Assembly (NCBI GenBank): GCA_947379685.1
Contig: CANCOG010000262.1
Coordinates: forward strand, 1 to 7,070
Length of the DNA: 7,070 bases
From: Flavipsychrobacter stenotrophus
GTDB taxonomy: Bacteria; Bacteroidota; Bacteroidia; Chitinophagales; Chitinophagaceae
Reading direction: 5' to 3'
The notes under the pieces are model-generated. The model was not told the origin of the DNA, did no database searches, and was given only the letters and a program-made list of their open reading frames with translations. Positions 1-5,545 of this stretch are shown piece after piece. The first letter of the stretch is position 1, and every line of letters begins with the position of its first letter. The position numbers and the translations under genes were made by a program.

Positions 1-610
1 TTTGCTCCCGCATAGCGGTAATGATCTGTGGTAATTTATTGGTGCCAATGTGCGGGTGGGCGTCAAATAATATGCTCCCCTCAGCTCCAAAATGATGGAA
101 CAATTGCAAAATACGGCCTACGTCACCGCGCTTAGTAGACCGGGTATAAAGTTTGCCATCACTATACGTCCCTGCCCCACCCTCTCCAAAACAATAGTTG
201 GATTCCGGGTTTACGACTCCTTCTTTATTCAGTGCTGCCAAGTCGCGCCTGCGGCTGCGCACATCCTTTCCCCGCTCCAGCACAATAGGCTTAAAACCCA
301 GTTCTATCAACTTCAATGCTGCAAAAAGTCCAGCAGGGCCGGAACCAGCAATTACCACGTGAGGTGCGTTGCTTACATTTTGCAATCTTGGCTCAAAGAA
401 AACTTGCTGCCCCACGGGCTCATTTATAAATACACTAAGGGAAAGCAATACCCTTGGCTGCCGTGGCCTTGCATCAATAGACCGTTTCAGTATCTGATAA
501 CCCGTTATTTGCACAACTTGCACACCGCATTCAGCAGCAATAGCCTTACGGGTGGCAACATCGTCAGCCGCCTCAGACGGCAGCAGGGAAATGGAGATTT
601 GTTTGTTCAT
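1..610 (-). CDS. FAD-dependent oxidoreductase, COG2509-like (N-terminal part; 3' end outside window)
   Basis: The first 203 residues of a flavoprotein that runs off the left edge; the rest of the gene is not visible. Read from the ATG at 610-608, an N-terminal domain of about 80 residues comes before a dinucleotide-binding segment at residues 85-105, which holds VVIAGSGPAGLFAALKL (the GxGPAG fingerprint for the FAD ADP moiety) and ends in an acidic strand, IVLERG. A second conserved block follows at about 139-157 (YCFGEGGAGTYSDGKLYTR). Known: a small N-terminal domain followed by Rossmann fold and this GEGG.GT.SDGKL block is typical of the COG2509 family of uncharacterised FAD-dependent dehydrogenases, cytosolic enzymes of about 500-530 residues whose substrate is unknown. 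There is no signal peptide or membrane segment. It starts 93 bases after the upstream gene ends and may have its own promoter at 655-662. The family call is firm; the reaction is not known. Confidence 0.88.
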   Translation of the reverse strand, partial: MNKQISISLLPSEAADDVATRKAIAAECGVQVVQITGYQILKRSIDARPRQPRVLLSLSVFINEPVGQQVFFEPRLQNVSNAPHVVIAGSGPAGLFAALKLIELGFKPIVLERGKDVRSRRRDLAALNKEGVVNPESNYCFGEGGAGTYSDGKLYTRSTKRGDVGRILQLFHHFGAEGSILFDAHPHIGTNKLPQIITAMREQ

Positions 611-634
611 TGTGTTAGGGTTTTATCCTAAAAA

Positions 635-703
635 CTATTTAAAATCACGCAATACAAAAATAATGACCAACAAAGCAATAAGGATAAAAGCCACCGAAAC
701 AGA
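635..703 (-). other. In-frame hydrophobic extension after the stop of the unrecognised gene (possible tiny ORF or lost C-terminus)
   Basis: Directly after the TAG at 706-704, the same frame stays open for 22 codons before another TAG at 637-635. The codons give a continuous hydrophobic run (AFILIALLVIIFVL) with a charged end (RDFK), the form of a single membrane helix. A GTG at 694-692 could start a 19-residue peptide. It may be the remains of a third membrane helix cut off by a stop mutation, a free micropeptide, or chance, since T-rich codons give hydrophobic residues. I cannot choose from the sequence alone. Confidence 0.2.
655..662 (-). promoter_or_regulatory. Candidate -7 box (TATTTTTG) before the FAD oxidoreductase gene
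   Basis: On the minus strand the sequence reads TATTTTTG, matching the Bacteroidota primary sigma -7 consensus TAnnTTTG. It ends 44 bases before the ATG at 610, which would leave a leader of about 40 bases. I see no TTG or TTTG at the usual 17-23 base distance upstream, so the match is partial, and such boxes arise by chance in T-rich spacer. Confidence 0.22.
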
Positions 704-1354
704 CTATTTGGCCAATGTATTTATATGCCACTTCCCCATATGGTACTTCCTGATCTTTTTGCTATTGATATCCATAAAAAATAAAGCCGAACCACCTAGT
801 CCAACTCCAAACCAAAGCTGGAAAGTTTCCCTCTGAAATCTGCCATTATCCCAGGAAACCACGGGCGCAAGTACCATCATCAAAGGAAACACAAAACAAA
901 TAATACAGCCTCCTTCGGGCTCATTCTTCCTGTATTGTATTTGCTGTATGTCGGCATATGCGATACTTCTGGGTCCCGGGGCGGTCATAGCCTTTCTGAT
1001 ACGGTATTGCCACTTTTCGGAGGAATCACTTCCATTTTTTATAAGGCCGTACTTGCTCCAACCTTCACAGAACTTAATTTTTGCTGAATCATAAGGCGTA
1101 ATGGAATACTCATAGCGGGTGTAATCTTTCAAAACCAGACTATCTGCACCAACCTTCTCAATACTGCAACCATCCCGGTATGGAATGGAGTCCGTTTTAG
1201 AAACAATACCAACACGCGCTTGATCATGAAATATTACTCTTTCACGTCCCTTTTGTAGCGTCAGTCTAGTCTGGCAATTACCACTAAATGCAATTATTAT
1301 GGCTAAGGTAAAATTGGTTATTAGTGCAACATATCTGCCAACGGTGCGGTTCAT
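704..1354 (-). CDS. Unrecognised exported protein with two C-terminal membrane segments
   Basis: A protein of 216 residues from the ATG at 1354-1352. This start is preferred over the ATG at 1393 (229 residues) because it puts a signal-like hydrophobic segment at residues 9-23 right at the N-terminus. The segment ends in AFSGNCQ. Cleavage could follow Cys27; lipoprotein processing at Cys27 is possible, but SGN-C is a poor lipobox. A soluble part rich in charged and aromatic residues follows (about 28-147), including IAYADIQQIQYRK at 131-143. Two hydrophobic segments at about 149-167 and 178-195 are separated by a short polar turn. The C-terminus is strongly basic (KKIRKYHMGKWH). I do not recognise a family. 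It begins 80 bases after dsbD ends, on the same strand and without an evident terminator between, so co-transcription with dsbD is plausible. The same frame continues as a hydrophobic stretch beyond the stop. Confidence 0.7.
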   Translation of the reverse strand: MNRTVGRYVALITNFTLAIIIAFSGNCQTRLTLQKGRERVIFHDQARVGIVSKTDSIPYRDGCSIEKVGADSLVLKDYTRYEYSITPYDSAKIKFCEGWSKYGLIKNGSDSSEKWQYRIRKAMTAPGPRSIAYADIQQIQYRKNEPEGGCIICFVFPLMMVLAPVVSWDNGRFQRETFQLWFGVGLGGSALFFMDINSKKIRKYHMGKWHINTLAK

Positions 1355-1434
1355 GTAAGGTTTTTGTCGGTTTAAACTTTGAGTATCCCTCATTAAAACA
1401 ATTCGCCGCCTGGCACACTTCCGTTTTGTTAGCT

Positions 1435-3597
1435 TTAAGGATGTGTCTTCTTGTAATTCTCCTTTACGTTATCGAGATGTTTCACAAACTTTTCAATATC
1501 CGGATCATATGAGTAACCGGTTTCAGCGAGTTTATTGCCCTTCTCATCCACATAAAAATACAATGGCTGGGAGTTTGAGCCAAACTTAGCGGCTTGCAAA
1601 TCAGCGTTTTTGTTACCCAGAGTGATCACTTGTGAATTCAGATCTTTTGAAAAATACTGCTGATCCTTAGGCAACTCAATTTTGTTCATATCGCAATACA
1701 AAGAAGCTACCACAAAATCTTCCTTCAACCGTTTCGCTACCTCTGGTTTTGACCACACTTGTGCCTCCATTTTACGGCAGTTCACACAATTGATACCGGT
1801 GAAATCGAGCATGATTGGCTTCTTTAATTTAATAGATGCCGCCACCGCCTCATCAAAATCGTAGTAGGTAACCAGGCCCAGGTTCTTCACCACAGGAGGC
1901 TCGTATATTTTCATATCCGAAACATATTTAACCGGGCTGATGTCACTTTTTACCGGTTCAGCTGCCGCTCCACCTGAAGCGCCACTGCCTCCAAACTGCT
2001 CAAAAGTACCCATTGGCGGTACAAATGCGCTAATGCCATTTAACGGAGCACCCCACATACCCGGCAACAGGTAAACAGCGAATGTGAATGCAGCTATCGA
2101 TAAGAACAATTTAAAAATGGAAACATATTCCTGACCATAGATATTTTTTGCTTGCTCATCATCATGCGATAATTTCAGCTTACCCAGCAGGTAAACACCT
2201 ATTAAAACAGACAATACGATCCAGGCAGCAATAAAAATTTCTCTATCCAGCAAGCGCCATCCCTGAGAAAGGTCGGCATTGGAAAGGAATTTCAGCGCCA
2301 GCATTAATTCTACAAAACCAAGCACAACCTTTACCTGGTTGAGCCATCCGCCTGACGATGCCATCTTATTCAGCATACCAGGGAATATTGCAAACAAAGC
2401 AAAAGGCATTGCCAGGCCTATTGAAAAGCCAAACATACCAACAGCTGGTCCGGCTATGCCACCCTTTCCTGCCGCAACCAGCAATGGGCCTACTATAGGA
2501 CCAGTACAAGAGAAAGATACAATGGCCAGCGTAAGGGCCATAAAAAAGATACCACTGAAACTACCTACACCGGCCTTAGAGTCTGTCTTATTTGTCCAGG
2601 ATGATGGCAACGTTATCTCGAACGCTCCCAGGAAAGAAATACCGAATATCACAAACACGATAAAGAAAACCAGGTTCGCGATCCAGTTGGTAGAAAGTGA
2701 GTTAAGCGCAGTAGATCCGAAAATAGCCGAAACCAAAACACCTAATACTGTAAATATGATAATGATAGAAAGCGAATAGTACAATGCATTCCTGATTCCT
2801 TCTTTGCGTGTCTTGCTCCTCTTGGTAAAGAAACTAACCGTAATAGGAATCATGGAATATACGCAAGGCGTTAATACCGCCGCCAGGCCACCGAGAAAGG
2901 CAGCGAAGAACAACCAAAGCAAAGATTTCTGTTCTTCACCCTTAGTCGATTTTCCGTCACTTGCGTTACTACCCGCAACCGCTATTTTTTTTGAACTGGT
3001 ATCTGGAGCGGCGGGTGCTGTATTTGTTTTGGCTGCGCCATTACCCCCGGCGGAATCGCCGCCAGCAGAGCCGCCTCCAGTTGAGGCAGTGCTCGTTGAA
3101 TCTTTCTTAGTATCAGAGGCATCGGCAACACCTCCAGCGTCCGTTATCTCAATGGTAAATGCAGTGGGTAATTTAGAAGGAAGACAAATATTGTCGTTAC
3201 ACGTCTGGTAGAAGTAGGTACCTGAGATTTTCGTGTTGGCACTGATCGTTGCCTTTTGTACGTAATCTATCTTATCCTTAAACATATGCACAATGCCAAC
3301 AGGATCAATGTCTTCTGTGATCATCTTACCCTTCTCGGCAACGGCACCTTCATACTTTACTTTATCATTCTTTTTAAATTTAATCTCCGGCGGTATCTGC
3401 CCTCCGTCACCACCTGGTTTGAACGACCATAAATGCCACCCCTTGTCTATGCGGCAATGAACGATCAGTTGGTATTTTTTATCCGATACTTTTTTTGCTT
3501 CAAACGACCAATGAGTGGGGTCCTTGATCATTTGAGCATTGCCACTGAAAGCAATGAGTGCAAAGCAAACTATCAGTAAATTTCTAACCAACTTCAT
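1435..3597 (-). CDS. dsbD: Thiol:disulfide interchange protein DsbD (alpha, membrane and thioredoxin domains)
   Basis: A 720-residue inner-membrane reductase that passes electrons from cytosolic thioredoxin to periplasmic proteins. Visible in order: a signal peptide (1-21, ending SGNAQ); an alpha domain (about 24-152) with the pair Cys133 and Cys138 in YQTCNDNICLP; a low-complexity Gly/Ser/Ala/Thr linker (about 157-222); a membrane region (about 226-512) with roughly eight helices and one Cys in each half, Cys245 in LTPCVYSMIP and Cys364 in SFSCTGP; a second Gly/Ala-rich linker (about 533-550); and a thioredoxin-like gamma domain (about 570-715) with Cys604-Val-Asn-Cys607 and a likely cis-proline at 678 (SQPLY). 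All six cysteines expected for the DsbD relay are present. The usual proline after CV[YF] in the first membrane motif is serine here. A free copy of the alpha domain is encoded 68 bases upstream, so the two are probably co-transcribed. The family call is firm; target proteins, possibly cytochrome c maturation factors or oxidoreductases, are inference. Confidence 0.95.
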   Translation of the reverse strand: MKLVRNLLIVCFALIAFSGNAQMIKDPTHWSFEAKKVSDKKYQLIVHCRIDKGWHLWSFKPGGDGGQIPPEIKFKKNDKVKYEGAVAEKGKMITEDIDPVGIVHMFKDKIDYVQKATISANTKISGTYFYQTCNDNICLPSKLPTAFTIEITDAGGVADASDTKKDSTSTASTGGGSAGGDSAGGNGAAKTNTAPAAPDTSSKKIAVAGSNASDGKSTKGEEQKSLLWLFFAAFLGGLAAVLTPCVYSMIPITVSFFTKRSKTRKEGIRNALYYSLSIIIIFTVLGVLVSAIFGSTALNSLSTNWIANLVFFIVFVIFGISFLGAFEITLPSSWTNKTDSKAGVGSFSGIFFMALTLAIVSFSCTGPIVGPLLVAAGKGGIAGPAVGMFGFSIGLAMPFALFAIFPGMLNKMASSGGWLNQVKVVLGFVELMLALKFLSNADLSQGWRLLDREIFIAAWIVLSVLIGVYLLGKLKLSHDDEQAKNIYGQEYVSIFKLFLSIAAFTFAVYLLPGMWGAPLNGISAFVPPMGTFEQFGGSGASGGAAAEPVKSDISPVKYVSDMKIYEPPVVKNLGLVTYYDFDEAVAASIKLKKPIMLDFTGINCVNCRKMEAQVWSKPEVAKRLKEDFVVASLYCDMNKIELPKDQQYFSKDLNSQVITLGNKNADLQAAKFGSNSQPLYFYVDEKGNKLAETGYSYDPDIEKFVKHLDNVKENYKKTHP

Positions 3598-3665
3598 ATT
3601 AAATACTTTGTTTGAACAATCATTTTTTTGCGGGTAACAAACTCAGGGTGTTTAACACAAATATC

Positions 3666-4130
3666 CTACTTAACTTCAATAGTAAAATCCTTTGTTGTAG
3701 GCGGCAGGCACATTTTATCGCTGCACATCTGATACATATATGTTCCCTTTATGGTAGTTGCACCAGATATGAAAGCAGCCTGAATATAGTCAACCCTGTC
3801 CTTAAACATGTTCACCTTACCCTCAATACCTTCAACTTTTTCAGAAATTAGCTTGCCTTTTTCGTGGATCTTGCCCGAAAACTTTACTTTATCGTTCTTT
3901 TCAATTTTTATTTCAACAGGGATAAGCGTTCCATCACCACCTGGCTTTTGCGAATATATATGCCAACCTTTTTCCAGTTTTAAATGGGCTACGATCTCAT
4001 AGTTTCCCTGCTTCATTTTTTTTGCTTCAAAGGTCCACTTACTGTTATCCTTAACCATCTGTGCACGTGCAACACCGGAAACAAGTATACAGACTAAAAT
4101 TACGAGGCCTGATTTAACTGAGTTTATCAT
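3666..4130 (-). CDS. Secreted stand-alone DsbD alpha-domain protein, cysteine pair intact
   Basis: A 154-residue protein made of a signal peptide (1-23, likely cut at ARA-Q) and one DsbD N-terminal domain (PF11412-type fold). By eye, about half of the aligned residues match the alpha domain of the DsbD encoded just downstream. Shared blocks include FEAKK, KGWH, KPGGDG, KNDKVK, MFKD and DFTIE near the end. The two active cysteines are Cys136 and Cys141 in YQMCSDKMCLPP, four residues apart as in the neighbouring DsbD. Known: this domain receives electrons from the gamma domain of DsbD and hands them to periplasmic substrates. Inference: this copy is a soluble shuttle or alternative outlet for the same DsbD. 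The start is the only ATG that gives a proper signal peptide. No Shine-Dalgarno is visible. It most likely arose by tandem duplication. Confidence 0.88.
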   Translation of the reverse strand: MINSVKSGLVILVCILVSGVARAQMVKDNSKWTFEAKKMKQGNYEIVAHLKLEKGWHIYSQKPGGDGTLIPVEIKIEKNDKVKFSGKIHEKGKLISEKVEGIEGKVNMFKDRVDYIQAAFISGATTIKGTYMYQMCSDKMCLPPTTKDFTIEVK

Positions 4131-4191
4131 GAGATATTGATATTAAACGGGAAATAAAATGAACAACAATAATAACGGATAAATACCTTTT

Positions 4192-4214
4192 AGCTTCATG
4201 CCGAAGCTTTTTTT
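4192..4214 (+). terminator. Short hairpin plus T-run, oriented for the plus strand
   Basis: AGCTTC (4192-4197) and GAAGCT (4203-4208) form a six-pair stem around the loop ATGCC. On the plus strand the stem runs into seven T (4208-4214), the form of an intrinsic terminator. On the minus strand, where all the genes lie, the stem is followed by AAAAGG, so it would not work as an intrinsic terminator for them. The stem is short and only half G:C. No plus-strand gene lies upstream, so its function is uncertain. Confidence 0.3.
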
Positions 4215-4241
4215 AACGTTTTAGAAAGCCAAACATGAAGC
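4193..4241. repeat. 8-base inverted repeat GCTTCATG / CATGAAGC
   Basis: GCTTCATG (4193-4200) and CATGAAGC (4234-4241) are perfect inverse copies 33 bases apart. The left arm also pairs with GAAGC at 4203-4207, so in RNA the two foldings exclude each other. That is the arrangement seen in attenuators, but an 8-base repeat in 216 bases can also arise by chance. Confidence 0.4.
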
Positions 4242-4269
4242 AGCCCGCCAGGCAAACCAACCTGATATC

Positions 4270-4285
4270 TGCAATTCAAATTGCA
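4270..4285. repeat. 16-base palindrome TGCAATTCAAATTGCA
   Basis: Two perfect seven-base arms, TGCAATT and AATTGCA, around a CA centre, 62 bases after the stop of the upstream gene in transcription order. The near-absent loop suits a dimeric DNA-binding protein better than an RNA hairpin. No T-run follows on either strand. It lies about 140 bases upstream of the start at 4130, far for a repressor site unless the transcript starts well upstream. Confidence 0.4.
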
Positions 4286-4346
4286 ATATTGGTGTCGGTA
4301 AATTGCTCGCCTCGAAAGACGCCAGATGCACACTTGAAACCATTGT

Positions 4347-4826
4347 TTATTTCAGCTCAGCAACAAATCGTTCCGTAACGGGCGGTAAAACATGCTCTTC
4401 ATCGTCACAAAGCTGGTAAGTATAGCTACCTGTAAGTTTTGCACCGGGAGTCGCCTCCAATAGCTGAGTATACAGCACCTTAAAACTGTATATATTTACG
4501 AGACCCACATGCTTGATATTTTTCGTTTCGAGCAACCCCTTTGATGCAATAGTATCCTTAAGCTTCACGTCCTTGTTGGCGTCAAAGGCAAAATGAGGAA
4601 TAACCAGCGTTACTCTCTTCTTCTTTTTCTTCCCAATATTATCTGTTTCGGTAAACACATGCCAGCCCTTTTTGAGGTCGAGGTGAAAAACCAGTTCGTA
4701 TTCATTCTCAGACAGTTTTTTGCATGTATGGCTCCATTTCGCAGTTTCCTTATCGGCTTGTCCGAAAGAAAATGAATGGGCGAAAACAAAAACAGCAAGC
4801 AACAATAAACGCTCAATGTGCTTCAT
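4347..4826 (-). CDS. Secreted DsbD alpha-domain-like protein lacking the second cysteine
   Basis: A 159-residue protein: a signal peptide (1-22, ending SFSFGQ) and one domain that follows the two DsbD alpha domains downstream along its whole length. Matches include W..xCKKLSENEYELVFHL against WTFEAKK...YEIVAHL, KKGWH, GSYTYQLC, and LPP near the end. It is the most diverged of the three. Cys140 matches the first active cysteine, but the second is gone: YQLCDDEEHVLPP replaces YQMCSDKMCLPP, with one residue inserted. The KPGGDG loop is replaced by a lysine run (residues 66-70). An extra cysteine, Cys35, lies where the other two have alanine. Inference: it cannot perform normal dithiol exchange through the C-x4-C pair; it may be a binding or structural version, or use Cys35 with Cys140. 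It starts 20 bases after the purQ stop, so it is probably in that operon. Confidence 0.8.
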   Translation of the reverse strand: MKHIERLLLLAVFVFAHSFSFGQADKETAKWSHTCKKLSENEYELVFHLDLKKGWHVFTETDNIGKKKKKRVTLVIPHFAFDANKDVKLKDTIASKGLLETKNIKHVGLVNIYSFKVLYTQLLEATPGAKLTGSYTYQLCDDEEHVLPPVTERFVAELK

Positions 4827-4846
4827 AACTATATATTGTTTTATTC

Positions 4847-5539
4847 TCAGTTCATCAGACTCAACGCCTGCAATATTGCCTTACCGTCGGTGTTATTCAA
4901 TCCGTCAGAACAAGCCCTTTCAGGATGCGGCATCATACCATAAACGTTCTTGCCATCATTACAAATTCCGGCAATATTATTTACGGCACCATTAGGGTTC
5001 GATTGTATGTGAATTTCCCCATGTTCATCGCAATACCTGAACACCACCTGCTTATTATCATGCAAATGCTTCAAAGTAGCAGCATCAGCATGGTATCTGC
5101 CTTCTCCATGGGCAACAGGTATTTTCAGTGCCTTTGTGCCAACGTGATTACCTATAAGGTTCTTATTATTATCGCTCTTTATGTACACGTTCTTGCAAAC
5201 GAACTTCTGATGGTCGTTCTGCAGCAAAACACCTGGCAGCAAACCAGCCTCACACAAGATCTGGAATCCGTTACATACACCCAGCACTTTTCCACCCCTG
5301 CCGGCAAAATCAATTACCTGTTCCATCATAGGGCTAAATCGTGCAAGCGCACCACAACGCAGGTAATCCCCGTAAGAAAAACCACCAGGCAACACAATGC
5401 AGTCAGAGGTCGAAAACATACTCAGGTCGTTGTCTTTATGCCACAGCATAACCACCTCCTGCTTCAGGTCATCGCGAAGCGCATGCATCATATCTCTGTC
5501 GCAATTTGAGCCCGGGAAAACTATAATACCAAATTTCAT
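4847..5539 (-). CDS. purQ: Phosphoribosylformylglycinamidine synthase, glutaminase subunit PurQ
   Basis: A 230-residue class I glutamine amidotransferase, close to the roughly 227 residues of the Bacillus protein. In the cytosol it releases ammonia from glutamine and passes it to PurL, which turns FGAR into FGAM, step four of purine synthesis. Visible motifs: the N-terminal FGIIVFPGSNCDRD (3-16), PGGFSYGDYLRCGA (51-64), the nucleophile Cys89 in GVCNGFQIL (with a preceding small-residue turn), HGEGRY at 144-149, and the other two triad members His205 and Glu207 in MMPHPERA. All catalytic residues are present. A free PurQ implies that the genome also has PurS and a small PurL, not the single long PurL; neither is in this window. 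The ATG lies six bases after the stop of the upstream membrane-protein gene, so translation is probably coupled. Confidence 0.97.
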   Translation of the reverse strand: MKFGIIVFPGSNCDRDMMHALRDDLKQEVVMLWHKDNDLSMFSTSDCIVLPGGFSYGDYLRCGALARFSPMMEQVIDFAGRGGKVLGVCNGFQILCEAGLLPGVLLQNDHQKFVCKNVYIKSDNNKNLIGNHVGTKALKIPVAHGEGRYHADAATLKHLHDNKQVVFRYCDEHGEIHIQSNPNGAVNNIAGICNDGKNVYGMMPHPERACSDGLNNTDGKAILQALSLMN

Positions 5540-5545
5540 GAACAG

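Larger units (their letters stand above)
4131..4346. other. 216-base non-coding spacer with several inverted repeats
   Basis: No open frame with protein-like composition is seen here on either strand. It separates the purQ cluster from the dsbD cluster. It holds a 16-base palindrome (4270-4285), a short hairpin followed by seven T on the plus strand (4192-4214), and an 8-base inverted repeat that overlaps one arm of that hairpin (4193-4200 with 4234-4241). No clear TAnnTTTG box on the minus strand was found for the gene starting at 4130; the closest is TATTGTTG, one base off, within 4160-4175. The stretch could be the 3' UTR of one transcript, the leader of the next, or both. Confidence 0.6.

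Noticed and set aside
92..631. Plus-strand open frame of 179 codons
   Set aside because: It lies opposite the FAD oxidoreductase, whose minus-strand frame carries clear family motifs; its own product has no protein-like pattern.
615..632. Weak hairpin TTAGG/CCTAA upstream of the FAD gene as a regulatory element
   Set aside because: Five pairs, mostly A:T, no T-run in the right place; expected by chance in such sequence.
552..836. Plus-strand open frame crossing the 611-703 gap
   Set aside because: It overlaps the ends of two well-supported minus-strand genes, and its product shows no recognisable motif.
1355..1393. Upstream ATG at 1393 for the unrecognised exported protein
   Set aside because: It would add 13 polar residues ahead of the signal segment; the ATG at 1354 gives a normal signal peptide.
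2279..3211. Two plus-strand open frames inside dsbD
   Set aside because: Both are opposite the membrane domain and linker of DsbD; the proline- and alanine-rich product is what the complement of a Gly/Ala/Ser-rich linker gives.
3649..3659. Palindrome GTGTTTAACAC in the gap between the free alpha-domain gene and dsbD
   Set aside because: Short, no T-run downstream on the minus strand, and no second copy elsewhere in the window; not enough to call an operator or terminator.
4925..5509. Plus-strand open frame of 194 codons
   Set aside because: It is antisense to purQ, which has all its catalytic residues; the overlap is a by-product of codon use.
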